Origin: CAZCZR01 sp964503455
Lineage (GTDB): Bacteria > Bacillota > Clostridia > UBA1381
NCBI GenBank assembly: GCA_964503455.1
Contig: CAZCZR010000019.1
Coordinates: 1 to 23,703 of the forward strand
Length of the DNA: 23,703 nucleotides
Reading direction: 5' to 3'
Shown here: positions 14,468-22,533 of the stretch, one piece after another
How positions within the stretch are numbered: the first letter of the stretch is position 1
Layout of the letters: every line of letters begins with the position of its first letter
The notes under the pieces: model-generated
What the model saw: only the letters and a program-made list of their open reading frames with translations
Told to the model about the DNA's origin: nothing
Database searches by the model: none
Translations under genes and position numbers: made by a program

Positions 14468-16315
14468 TTGATTTTAGAAGAAATAAACGATCCGTCAGAT
14501 TTGCGCAAGCTTGATATGGATGAGCTTAATGCTCTGTGTGCCGAGATACGTGAGTTTCTGATAGACAACGTATCGAAAACGGGCGGGCATCTGGCGTCAA
14601 ATCTGGGAATAGTGGAATTGACAGTGGCGCTTGAGAGAGTATTCGACTTTTCAAAGGACAGGATAGTTTTTGACGTGGGACATCAGTCCTATGTCCATAA
14701 GCTTTTGACCGGGAGAAGAAAGGATTTCAAGACGCTGCGCAGCTTCGGTGGTATGTCAGGCTTTCCCAAGACCGCCGAAAGCAAATATGATGCTTTTAAT
14801 ACCGGCCACAGTTCGACTTCGCTGTCGGCGGCTCTGGGAATGGCAAGAGCTCGCGATTTGAAAAAAGAGAATTACAGCGTGGTGGCGCTTTTCGGTGACG
14901 GGGCGCTTACCGGCGGCATGATGTACGAGGCGATGAACGATATAGGCAGCTCCAAAACGCCGCTTATACTGATATTGAACGATAATGTTATGTCTATCGC
15001 AAGGAATGTCGGTTCCATGTCGCGTCATCTGCGTAATCTGCGTATGAAGCCGAGATACTTTCAATCCAAGCAGTTTTTAAATAATATACTCGATAAATTT
15101 TCGCTCGGAAGAGCTTTTACCAATAAGATCATTCGTCCGGTTAAGCGGATAGCAAGAAATATTCTGTTCCCGAACAACCTGTTTGAAGATCTGGGATTTC
15201 ATTATATGGGTCCGGTCAACGGTCACGATATAGAAACCATGATAGGTATGCTTTCCTACGCAAAGACTGAAAAAACGCCGGTGATTATCCATGTTATAAC
15301 CAAAAAGGGCAAGGGTTACGCTCCGGCGGAGAACGATCCCAAGAAGTTCCACGGCGTGGGCAAGTTTGACAAGGATACAGGAAACACGGGCGAAGTGAAG
15401 AAATCGTATTCGGATCAGTTCGGCGAAACGCTGGTGCGCCTCGCGGCTGAAAATGAAAACGTTGTCGCAATCACGGGCGCCATGCCGAACGGCACGGGCC
15501 TTGATGAGTTTGCCGCAAAGTATAAAAAGAGGTTTTTCGATGTAGGAATAGCGGAGCAGCACGGCGTGACGCTTGCCGCGGGAATGGCCATATCCGGGCT
15601 TGTGCCGGTGATACCGCTGTATTCGTCCTTTTTGCAAAGAGCCTATGATCAGACTCTGCACGATGTGTGTCTGCAGGAGCTTCATGTTGTGTTCCCGATA
15701 GACCGCGCCGGCATAGTGGGCGCTGACGGAGAAACGCATCAGGGCGTATATGATATAGCGTATCTTTCGCATATGCCGAACATGACGATACTTTCGCCGT
15801 CGAATTTTGAGGATCTGGACAGTATGCTCGACTATGCGGTGAACGTCTGCACCGAGCCTGTGGCCGTACGCTATCCGAGAGGCGGAGACTGCGCGCCGAA
15901 GGCGGAGCCGTTCGTATTCGGCAAAGCGCGCATACGCACATCGGGCAGCGAGCTTACGATAATATGCACAGGAAGAATGACAATCCGCGCTCTTGAAACG
16001 GAAAATATACTTAAATCGGAAATGAGCTGCGAGATTGTGGAGCTTCCGACAATTGTGCCTCTTGATACGGCGGCAATTGCGGAGTCGGTGAAAAAGACGG
16101 GGCGCGTCATAGTAATAGAGGACGGCACGCAGCCGGGAGGCCTCGGCACCATGGTAGCCGCATTTTTGGAGGAGAGCGGCATAAACGCGCGGTTTAAGTC
16201 CTTCGCATTTCCGAAGCAGCCTATAGTTCACGGAAGCATCACCGAGCTTGACAGGCTGTACGGACTTGACGCGCAGACCATTGCCTCATACGTACACAAT
16301 AATATGCTAACGTAA
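14468..16315 (+). CDS. dxs: 1-deoxy-D-xylulose-5-phosphate synthase
   Basis: First enzyme of the MEP isoprenoid pathway: thiamine-diphosphate-dependent condensation of pyruvate and glyceraldehyde-3-phosphate. About 615 residues. Seen: SKTGGHLASNLG (36-47), DVGHQSYVHKLLTGR with GHQ at 71-73, the ThDP/Mg motif GDGALTGG (143-150), HYMGPVNGHDIETM, FDVGIAEQHGVTLAAGMA with the catalytic Glu, and DRAGIVGADGETHQG (412-426). All three transketolase-type domains are present. Start: no ATG fits. TTG 14468 gives MILEEINDP, matching the usual family N terminus, and follows GGGGTG (14456-14461) by 6 bases; GTG 14459 is in frame but lacks a ribosome site. It lies in a dxs-tlyA pair common in Firmicutes, with ispE nearby, so two MEP enzymes are clustered. 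Confidence 0.95.
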   Translation: MILEEINDPSDLRKLDMDELNALCAEIREFLIDNVSKTGGHLASNLGIVELTVALERVFDFSKDRIVFDVGHQSYVHKLLTGRRKDFKTLRSFGGMSGFPKTAESKYDAFNTGHSSTSLSAALGMARARDLKKENYSVVALFGDGALTGGMMYEAMNDIGSSKTPLILILNDNVMSIARNVGSMSRHLRNLRMKPRYFQSKQFLNNILDKFSLGRAFTNKIIRPVKRIARNILFPNNLFEDLGFHYMGPVNGHDIETMIGMLSYAKTEKTPVIIHVITKKGKGYAPAENDPKKFHGVGKFDKDTGNTGEVKKSYSDQFGETLVRLAAENENVVAITGAMPNGTGLDEFAAKYKKRFFDVGIAEQHGVTLAAGMAISGLVPVIPLYSSFLQRAYDQTLHDVCLQELHVVFPIDRAGIVGADGETHQGVYDIAYLSHMPNMTILSPSNFEDLDSMLDYAVNVCTEPVAVRYPRGGDCAPKAEPFVFGKARIRTSGSELTIICTGRMTIRALETENILKSEMSCEIVELPTIVPLDTAAIAESVKKTGRVIVIEDGTQPGGLGTMVAAFLEESGINARFKSFAFPKQPIVHGSITELDRLYGLDAQTIASYVHNNMLT

Positions 16316-16339
16316 ATAAGCGGCAAAACGGAGACTGAT

Positions 16340-17155
16340 ATGGGAAAAATAAGACTTGATGTACTGCTTGCGGAAAAAGGACTTGCGGAAAGCCGTGAGC
16401 GCGCAAAGGCGCTTATCATGGCGGGACAGGTATATATCGACAATCAGAAATGCGATAAGCCCGGTCAGCAGGTCGATCCGGAAAAGACCTCTCCCGAAGT
16501 GCGCGGCGACACATTAAAGTATGTGAGCCGCGGCGGATTGAAGCTTGAAAAGGCTATGGCGGAGTTTCCCGTATTCCTTGAGGGAAAGACGGCTATGGAT
16601 ATAGGTGCGTCAACGGGCGGCTTTACGGACTGTATGCTGCAAAACGGAGCGAAAAAGGTGTTCGCGGTAGATGTGGGTTACGGACAGTTTGCGTGGAAGC
16701 TTAGACAGGATAAGCGCGTGGTGAATATGGAACGTACAAATATACGCTATGTCACGCCTGAGGATATAGGCTGTCCGATAGATTTCGCTTCAATAGACGT
16801 GTCATTCATATCACTGACGCTGGTGCTTCCCGTAGCGTATAAGCTTTTGGCGCCGGACGGCGAGGTTGTGGCGCTTATAAAACCGCAGTTTGAGGCAGGG
16901 CGCGGACAGGTAGGCAAAAAAGGCGTGGTTCGCGATATAAGCATACATTACAGCGTGATAAAAAAAGTAACGGATTTTGCCCGCGAGATCGGTTTTATAC
17001 CGGCGGGACTGTCGTATTCTCCCGTGAAGGGACCTGAGGGGAATATAGAGTATCTGATATACTTAAAGAAAACGGGCGGCGAGGATGCGGTTACGGAGGC
17101 GCTTATAAAAGAGGTCGCCGACAACTCGCACAAAAGCTTGGATGGCTTGCGTTAA
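16340..17155 (+). CDS. tlyA: TlyA/YqxC-family rRNA 2'-O-methyltransferase
   Basis: 271 residues: an N-terminal S4 RNA-binding domain (about 4-60, RLDVLLAEKGLAESRERAKA and VYIDNQK) followed by an FtsJ/RrmJ-like methyltransferase. Seen: SRGGLKLEKA (63-72), AdoMet motif I MDIGASTGGFTD (86-97), VFAVDVGYGQFAWKLR, IDVSFISL and ALIKPQFEAGRGQVGKKGVVRD. TlyA of Mycobacterium is known to 2'-O-methylate 16S and 23S rRNA; clostridial relatives are often annotated as hemolysin A, but the methyltransferase motifs here are complete and no toxin feature is seen. The ATG lies 24 bases after the dxs stop, with an ACGGAG-type site in the gap, so it is co-transcribed with dxs, the usual arrangement in this phylum. 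Confidence 0.93.
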   Translation: MGKIRLDVLLAEKGLAESRERAKALIMAGQVYIDNQKCDKPGQQVDPEKTSPEVRGDTLKYVSRGGLKLEKAMAEFPVFLEGKTAMDIGASTGGFTDCMLQNGAKKVFAVDVGYGQFAWKLRQDKRVVNMERTNIRYVTPEDIGCPIDFASIDVSFISLTLVLPVAYKLLAPDGEVVALIKPQFEAGRGQVGKKGVVRDISIHYSVIKKVTDFAREIGFIPAGLSYSPVKGPEGNIEYLIYLKKTGGEDAVTEALIKEVADNSHKSLDGLR

Positions 17156-17264
17156 GCAATCCATATCGAACAATGTACTTAATGCAAGCCGGAAAATTGA
17201 ATAAGATCGGACAATAATATAGAGAACTTATTTAATTTCAGAATTAAAGAAACGGTGATGGAAT

Positions 17265-18152
17265 ATGTCAATACGCAATGATATGGTAATATCAGGCAGA
17301 CGCGCTATGTGCAGATCGTATGCGAAGATAAATCTGACGCTTGATGTTACGGGCAAGCGAGCGGGCGGTTATCACAATGTTGAAATGATAATGCAGACGC
17401 TCTCGCTTTATGATCTTGTGATAGTGGACAAGACGAATGACGGAAAAATACAGATCTCCGGCAATTTAAAATTTTTGCCGTGGAACGAAAAGAATATCGC
17501 GTATAAGGCAGCGGCTCTGTTTTTCGAGCGCACAGGGATAAAAGGCGGCGCGAAAATACTGCTTCGAAAGAATATACCCGTTGCCGCGGGTCTTGCCGGA
17601 GGAAGCGGAAATGCGGCGGCTGTATTAACCGCGCTTGACACGCTTTACAACACGTTCTTGCCTGAAAAGGAGCTTTTGGAGCTTGGTGTAAAGCTGGGTG
17701 CGGATGTTCCGTTTTGCATAAACGGCGGAACGCAGCTTTCGGAGGGAATAGGCGAGATACTTACGCCTATCAAGCCTTTTTCGGGGCATATTGTGCTGCT
17801 TGTAAAGCCGCCGGTGAATGTATCCACTGCTGAAATATACGAAAAAATCGACTCCGCTCCTATTGCGAAGCGCCCCGACACAAAGGGCATGATAAAAGCG
17901 ATAGAGTCCGGAGATCTTGCGGCGGTATGCGGCGGACTTTGTAATGTGATGGAGCCGGTAACGGCAAATATCCATCCGTGTATACGCGCTATAAAGGAAA
18001 AAATGCTTAAAAAGGGCGCCTTGGGCGCTGTAATGAGCGGCAGCGGACCTACCGTGTTCGGCTTGTTTGACGATTACAAAAAGGCAAAGTCCGCGTCCGA
18101 CAGCTTTATCGGCAGATACAGCGATGTTTTTCTTGCGAGGACTATGGGGTAA
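17265..18152 (+). CDS. ispE: 4-diphosphocytidyl-2-C-methyl-D-erythritol kinase
   Basis: GHMP-family kinase that phosphorylates CDP-methylerythritol in the MEP pathway. 295 residues. Seen: SYAKINLTLDVTGKRAGGYH with K21, the glycine-rich ATP loop PVAAGLAGGSGNAA (105-118), LGADVPFCINGGT with D147 as the probable base, and the C-terminal MSGSGPTVFGLF. The ATP loop has Gly where many relatives have a second Ser or other small residue (GGSSNA or GGSSDA), a mild variation. Start: ATG 17265 follows GGTGAT (17254-17259), a match to the 3' end of the anti-SD; a shorter start at ATG 17307 would give MCRSYAKIN, closer to the typical length. The 109-base gap after tlyA has no clear promoter or terminator, so co-transcription with dxs is possible but not shown. 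Confidence 0.94.
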   Translation: MSIRNDMVISGRRAMCRSYAKINLTLDVTGKRAGGYHNVEMIMQTLSLYDLVIVDKTNDGKIQISGNLKFLPWNEKNIAYKAAALFFERTGIKGGAKILLRKNIPVAAGLAGGSGNAAAVLTALDTLYNTFLPEKELLELGVKLGADVPFCINGGTQLSEGIGEILTPIKPFSGHIVLLVKPPVNVSTAEIYEKIDSAPIAKRPDTKGMIKAIESGDLAAVCGGLCNVMEPVTANIHPCIRAIKEKMLKKGALGAVMSGSGPTVFGLFDDYKKAKSASDSFIGRYSDVFLARTMG

Positions 18153-18332
18153 CAATTAAAAATTGATGCTATGCGGCTGCATCATATAAAATCTCGCAAG
18201 GGGACGCCGGCCCCTACAGAATGTAAAAATTTAACTGTTACACCGTGGTAGGGGCGGATATGATCCGCCCGTTATCCGAATATTCGGCACAATCATGAAT
18301 TTTTCGGTTAAAACAGGGGGCGGATCTCCGCC
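18153..18332. repeat. Cluster of inverted repeats between convergent ispE and adhE (probable dispersed intergenic repeat)
   Basis: In order: CAATT-aaa-AATTG (18153-18165) directly after the ispE stop; CCCCTAC (18211-18217) matched by GTAGGGG (18248-18254); GGGCGGAT-atg-ATCCGCCC (18252-18270), perfect 8-base arms; CCGAATATTCGG (18276-18287), a 12-base palindrome; and GGCGGA-tc-TCCGCC (18319-18332). GGGGCGGAT occurs twice (18251-18259 and 18317-18325). No open reading frame of interest lies here. The pattern resembles short repeats scattered between genes in gut Clostridia, from memory; a single window cannot prove that it is multi-copy. Confidence 0.55.
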
Positions 18333-18341
18333 TCATTTATT
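18319..18341. terminator. Weak bidirectional terminator between ispE and adhE
   Basis: GGCGG-atct-CCGCC stem followed on the + strand by a T-rich tract (TCATTTATTTTTT). On the - strand the same stem is followed by CCCTGTTTT, some 20 bases after the adhE stop. The stem is short and the T-run is offset in both directions. Confidence 0.4.
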
Positions 18342-18343
18342 TT

Positions 18344-20917
18344 TTATTCACCATATGCTCTAAGCATAATATCTTCTATCTCTTTTATAAGCGGCAGCCG
18401 TGGATTTGCGGGAGTACACTGATCCTCAAACGCCTTGTTGGCTATATCGGAGAGCTTTTCCATATATTCCTTCCGGCTGATGCCACATTCAGCGAAGCTG
18501 CGCGGGATGTTGAGCGAATCCGCCAGTGCGCTTACCGCCCCTATAAGACTCTGAACCCCTTCTTCCGCGTTTGATGCCGGAAGTCCGAGAGCGTGAGCTA
18601 TCTCGGCGTATTTCACATCCGCAACGAATTTGCCGTATTTGGGAAACGCCGCAAGCTTTGAGGGTGTTGAGGCGTTATAGGCGATGACATGGGGAAGAAG
18701 TATGGCGTTGGCGCGCCCGTGGGGAATATGGTACTCTCCGCCGATCTTATGGGCGATGGAGTGATTGAGTCCGAGGAACGCGTTTGTGAACGCCATGCCT
18801 GCAATGCAGCTTGCATTGTGCATTTTTTCTCTGGCGGTTTCGTCTTTTGCGCCGCTTTTATAAGCGCGGGGCAGATATTCGAACACAAGCTGTATAGCCT
18901 TGATCGCAAGACCGTCCGTATAATCGGAAGCCATGACCGAAACATACGCTTCAATTGCATGAGTAAGCACGTCCATTCCCGTGTCTGCCGTGACAGCGGG
19001 CGGCAGACTCATTACAAACTGCGGGTCGATTATGGCAATATCGGGGGTAAGCTCGTAGTCGGCAAGGGGATACTTCATGTTGTTTTTCTTGTCGGAGATG
19101 ACCGCGAAGCTTGTAACCTCTGAGCCTGTGCCGGAGGTGGTGGGTATCGCCACAAGACGCGCCTTTGCACCCATTTTCGGGAACTTGAACACGCGCTTCC
19201 TTATATCGAGGAACCGAAGCGCAAGAGCGGAAAAGTCCGTTTCGGGATGCTCGTAAAACAGCCACATTCCCTTTGCCGCATCCATGGCGGAACCTCCGCC
19301 CAGAGCTATTATAACATCCGGCTGAAATTCAGCCATAGCGTCAGCGCCCGCTTTTACGGTTTCAACGGAAGGATCCGGCTCCACTGATGAAAATATCTTT
19401 GCATGGACTCTGTCGGTACGTTTTCTTAGGTAGTGCAGAAGCTTGTCCGTATATCCCAGCTTTACCATACCCTCATCGGTAACAATGAACGCTCTTGAAA
19501 TGTCGGGCATTTTTTCGAGATACTGTATCGAGTTTTTCTCAAAATATATTCTTTCCGGCAGCTTGAACCACTGCATATTTACTCTCCTTTTGGCAACTCG
19601 TTTTCTGTTTATAAGGTCGCTTGTGGTGACGTTTCCTCCGACTGAATTATGACCGTAGCTGCCGCAGCCGAGAGTCAGCGACGGCATATTGGTGTTGTAG
19701 ATGTCGCCTATGGCGCCGTGAGTTGAGGGCGCGTTTACTATAAGGCGGCTTGCTTTCATTTTCGCGGCGAAGCGCTCTGTAACGTCACGATCCTCCGCAT
19801 GGATTACCGCCGTGTGACCAAGACCGCCCAGCTCAAGCATTTTTTCCGAAAGCTCTATCGCCTCATCCTCCGAGTCCGCTATGATATACGCAAGCACAGG
19901 ACTTAGTTTTTCGCGTGAAAGCGGGTATTCATCTCCCACGCCATCTATCTTTGCAACAAGGATCTTCGTATCCGCATGGACAGAAAAACCCGCCATATCT
20001 GCGATGTGCGCGGCGCTTTTGCCGACAACATCGGGATTTAGGGTATTCTTTTCGGGATCTATCACGTAGTCAGACAGCTTTTTCACGTTGTCCGGCTCCA
20101 CAAAACAGCAGTTGTACCGTTTCATTGCGCGCTCAAACTCGGCTGAAATCTCTCTGTCCGCTATCACAGCCTGCTCCGAGGCGCATACCATGCCGTTGTC
20201 AAAGGACTTTGACAGGACCAGATCGGCGGCGGCACGCTCAATATCTGCGCTTTTGTGGATATAACACGGCACGTTTCCGGGTCCCACGCCTATGGCGGGT
20301 TTTCCGGTGGAGTATGCCGCTCTTACCATGCCGGAGCCGCCGGTGGCAAGCACAAGCGCTACGCCGGGATGATTCATAAGCGCGTTTGTCGCTTCAAGCG
20401 ACGGTGACGAGATCCATTGTATGCAATGCTCCGGCGCGCCGGCAGCCAATGCCGCGTCACGCACTATCCGTGCCGCTTCGGCGGAGCATTTCTGCGCTGA
20501 CGGATGAAAACCGAAAATTATCGGGTTTCGCGCTTTTATGGAGATTATCGACTTGAAAAGCGTTGTCGAGGTCGGATTCGTTACGGGCGTTACGCCGCAT
20601 ATAACGCCTACGGGCTCGGCTATTACCTCATAATCTTCAAGGTCGTTTTCCTCTATAACACCGACGGTCTTTTCGTTCTTTATTGAATGATAGATATATT
20701 CCGTCGCGAACATATTCTTTGTGATCTTGTCCTCATATACGCCTCTGCCGGTTTCCTCCACCGCAAGGCGCGCAAGCTCCATATGCTTGTCAAGACCCGC
20801 CAAAGCCATAGCTTTTACTATCTTATCTATCTGCGCCTGATCCATTTTCATAAAAGCGTCCAGCGCCGTTTGAGCGCGGCTGACAAGGACGTCCGTTTCA
20901 TTTTCTGATGAGTGCAT
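18344..20917 (-). CDS. adhE: Bifunctional aldehyde/alcohol dehydrogenase AdhE
   Basis: Reduces acetyl-CoA to acetaldehyde and then to ethanol, regenerating NAD+; a cytoplasmic enzyme that forms spirosomes. 857 residues. N-terminal acetylating aldehyde dehydrogenase, about 1-440: GVTPVTNPTSTT, ATGGSGMVRAAYSTGKP, GVGPGNVP and the catalytic Cys245 in NGMVCASEQA. A linker (about 440-460) leads to a C-terminal iron alcohol dehydrogenase: ALGGGSAMDAAKG (538-550), TTSGTGSEVTSF, and the iron ligands D649, H653, H719 and H733. These match E. coli AdhE D653, H657, H723 and H737 at a constant offset. Both halves are intact. AAGGAG lies 7 bases before the ATG. It lies 58 bases downstream of sigG on the same strand with no terminator between, an unusual neighbour. 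No Rex-type operator was recognised in that gap. Confidence 0.97.
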   Translation of the reverse strand: MHSSENETDVLVSRAQTALDAFMKMDQAQIDKIVKAMALAGLDKHMELARLAVEETGRGVYEDKITKNMFATEYIYHSIKNEKTVGVIEENDLEDYEVIAEPVGVICGVTPVTNPTSTTLFKSIISIKARNPIIFGFHPSAQKCSAEAARIVRDAALAAGAPEHCIQWISSPSLEATNALMNHPGVALVLATGGSGMVRAAYSTGKPAIGVGPGNVPCYIHKSADIERAAADLVLSKSFDNGMVCASEQAVIADREISAEFERAMKRYNCCFVEPDNVKKLSDYVIDPEKNTLNPDVVGKSAAHIADMAGFSVHADTKILVAKIDGVGDEYPLSREKLSPVLAYIIADSEDEAIELSEKMLELGGLGHTAVIHAEDRDVTERFAAKMKASRLIVNAPSTHGAIGDIYNTNMPSLTLGCGSYGHNSVGGNVTTSDLINRKRVAKRRVNMQWFKLPERIYFEKNSIQYLEKMPDISRAFIVTDEGMVKLGYTDKLLHYLRKRTDRVHAKIFSSVEPDPSVETVKAGADAMAEFQPDVIIALGGGSAMDAAKGMWLFYEHPETDFSALALRFLDIRKRVFKFPKMGAKARLVAIPTTSGTGSEVTSFAVISDKKNNMKYPLADYELTPDIAIIDPQFVMSLPPAVTADTGMDVLTHAIEAYVSVMASDYTDGLAIKAIQLVFEYLPRAYKSGAKDETAREKMHNASCIAGMAFTNAFLGLNHSIAHKIGGEYHIPHGRANAILLPHVIAYNASTPSKLAAFPKYGKFVADVKYAEIAHALGLPASNAEEGVQSLIGAVSALADSLNIPRSFAECGISRKEYMEKLSDIANKAFEDQCTPANPRLPLIKEIEDIMLRAYGE

Positions 20918-20975
20918 AAGAATTCTCCTTCCGCATATTGATTATCTGTATTTATTATGCGTCCGACAGCGCCGA

Positions 20976-21746
20976 TTATACATATTTGCGCATATGCTTG
21001 AGGGCGCTTTTTTCAAGACGTGACACCTGCGCCTGACTTATGCCTATTTCCTCGGCAACCTCCATTTGTGTGCGGCCTCTGTAAAAACGCAGCATCAGGA
21101 TGTGCTTTTCTCTTTCGTCAAGATGCTTCATAGCCTCGTTTACAGCTATGCTTTCAAGCCATTTTTCGTCGGTGTTTTTGTCATCCTTGACCTGATCCAT
21201 AACAAAGACAGCTTCGCCGCCGTCGTGATAAACAGGCTCGAACAGCGACACGGGGTCGGCTATGGCGTCAAGCGCAAATACGACGTCCTCTTTGGGGAGA
21301 TCAAGCGCTTTAGCAATCTCTGACACTGTAGGCTCTTTTGAGTTTTCGTTGGTGAGCCGCTCTTTTACGCTTAAAGCCTTGTAGGCAATGTCCTTCAGCG
21401 AACGGCTGACGCGTATGGAATTGTTGTCGCGCAGATAGCGGCGTATTTCACCGATGATCATAGGCACGGCATAAGTCGAGAACTGAACCCCTTGGGAAAG
21501 GTCAAAGTTGTCTATCGCCTTTATCAGCCCTATACAGCCCACCTGAAAAAGATCGTCCGGATTTTCACCGCGGTTGTTGAAGCGCCGGATGACGCTTAGC
21601 ACAAGACGCAGATTGCCGTGAATAAATTTCTCGCGCGCCTGCATATCACCCGCCTTGATCCTGACGAACAGCTCATCCTTTTCGGCTCTGCTCAAAACAG
21701 GGAGCTTGGATGTGTTAACGCCGCATATTTCTACTTTGTTTGTCAT
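20976..21746 (-). CDS. sigG: RNA polymerase sigma factor SigG (late forespore)
   Basis: Sigma-70-family factor that directs late forespore transcription after engulfment. 256 residues. Near its start is KVEICGVNTSKLPVLSRAEK, the SigG-specific N terminus. Region 2 has GNLRLVLSVIRRFNNRG, DDLFQVGCIGLIKAIDNFD, FSTYAVPMIIGEIRRYLRD and RVSRSLKDIAYKAL. Region 3 contains DPVSLFEPVYHDGG. Region 4 has a helix-turn-helix in TQMEVAEEIGISQAQVSRLE. The similarity to B. subtilis SigG runs end to end, and the SigG/SigF distinction rests on the N terminus and the EPVYHDGG segment. GGAGG lies 8 bases before the ATG. It is 72 bases downstream of sigE, the standard spoIIGA-sigE-sigG order; a candidate forespore promoter sits in the gap. 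Confidence 0.97.
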   Translation of the reverse strand: MTNKVEICGVNTSKLPVLSRAEKDELFVRIKAGDMQAREKFIHGNLRLVLSVIRRFNNRGENPDDLFQVGCIGLIKAIDNFDLSQGVQFSTYAVPMIIGEIRRYLRDNNSIRVSRSLKDIAYKALSVKERLTNENSKEPTVSEIAKALDLPKEDVVFALDAIADPVSLFEPVYHDGGEAVFVMDQVKDDKNTDEKWLESIAVNEAMKHLDEREKHILMLRFYRGRTQMEVAEEIGISQAQVSRLEKSALKHMRKYV

Positions 21747-21765
21747 AGTTGTTTCCTCCGATTAC

Positions 21766-21794
21766 AAGTATTGATAGAGATAACTCTATGTACA
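21766..21794 (-). promoter_or_regulatory. Candidate sigma-F/sigma-G-type promoter of sigG
   Basis: On the - strand TGTACA (21794-21789), 16 bases, then AATACTT (21772-21766). This resembles the forespore consensus as I recall it (-35 TGNATA-like, -10 CATACTA-like). The spacer is a perfect inverted repeat, ATAGAG-ATAA-CTCTAT (21774-21789 on +). In B. subtilis sigG has its own sigma-F-dependent promoter in this gap. The match is partial, so this is a candidate only. Confidence 0.3.
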
Positions 21795-21818
21795 AACAAA
21801 CGAAAATGCTGCGGGCGA

Positions 21819-22520
21819 TCACTCCATTTTCATTATTTCCGTGCGCAGGCGCTTTATTATGCGCTTTTCAAGACGCGATATGTATGATTGGGATATGCCT
21901 AAAAGATCGGCGACCTCCTTTTGCGTTTTTTCCTTTTCGTCGGCGAGACCGAAGCGAAGCTCCATTATGCGCCGCTCGCGCTTTGAAAGCCGCTTTAAGG
22001 CAATCTGCAAAAGCGATCGGTCCACCTCTTCCTCGATATTTTTGCATATAATGTCATTGTCCGTTCCGAGAACATCCGAGAGCAAAAGCTCGTTTCCATC
22101 CCAGTCAACATTTAGAGGTTCGTCTATAGAGATCTCTGTGCGGGTATTGGAATTTTTCCTAAGATACATCAGTATCTCGTTTTCAATACATCGCGAGGCA
22201 TAAGTAGCAAGCTTGATATTTTTGTACGGATCGAAGGTATTTATAGCTTTTATAAGACCTATTGTGCCGATAGAAATAAGATCCTCCACATATATGCCCG
22301 TATTTTCAAATTTCCTCGCTATATACACCACAAGACGGAGATTTCTTTCAATTAGCTTTGACCTTACGGAGCAGTCGCCGTTTTTCAGACGCTCCAAAAG
22401 CTCCTCTTCTTCCGATTTTGAAAGCGCGGGCGGCAGAGTGTCGCTTCCGCCTATATACAGTATATCCTCCGGCTCGAAAATAGCTTTTATACCGGTGGCA
22501 AAGGCAGCCAATACATTCAT
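21819..22520 (-). CDS. sigE: RNA polymerase sigma factor SigE (early mother cell), pro-form
   Basis: Mother-cell sigma factor made as an inactive membrane-associated precursor and cleaved by SpoIIGA. 233 residues from the ATG chosen here. Seen: the mature N terminus YIGGSDTLPPALS, region 2 ERNLRLVVYIARKFENTGI, EDLISIGTIGLIKAINTF, KLATYASRCIENEILMYLR, the SigE-specific DEPLNVDWDGNELLLSDVLGT, and region 4 TQKEVADLLGISQSYISRLEKR. Start: ATG 22520 follows AAGGAGG by 8 bases; a TTG at 22541 overlaps the end of spoIIGA and has no ribosome site. The pro-sequence before YIGGS is about 20 residues (MNVLAAFATGIKAIFEPED), shorter and much less basic than the B. subtilis one of about 27. The ribosome site overlaps the spoIIGA stop, so translation is coupled. 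Confidence 0.97.
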   Translation of the reverse strand: MNVLAAFATGIKAIFEPEDILYIGGSDTLPPALSKSEEEELLERLKNGDCSVRSKLIERNLRLVVYIARKFENTGIYVEDLISIGTIGLIKAINTFDPYKNIKLATYASRCIENEILMYLRKNSNTRTEISIDEPLNVDWDGNELLLSDVLGTDNDIICKNIEEEVDRSLLQIALKRLSKRERRIMELRFGLADEKEKTQKEVADLLGISQSYISRLEKRIIKRLRTEIMKME

Positions 22521-22533
22521 ATTTACATCCTCC

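Noticed and set aside
15077..16231. 384-codon open frame on the - strand inside dxs
   Set aside because: A shadow of the dxs reading frame with Arg/Tyr/His-rich low-complexity translation and no ribosome site or family motif.
16340..17155. Hemolysin annotation for tlyA
   Set aside because: S4 domain plus complete AdoMet methyltransferase motifs indicate an rRNA methyltransferase; no pore-forming or secretion feature.
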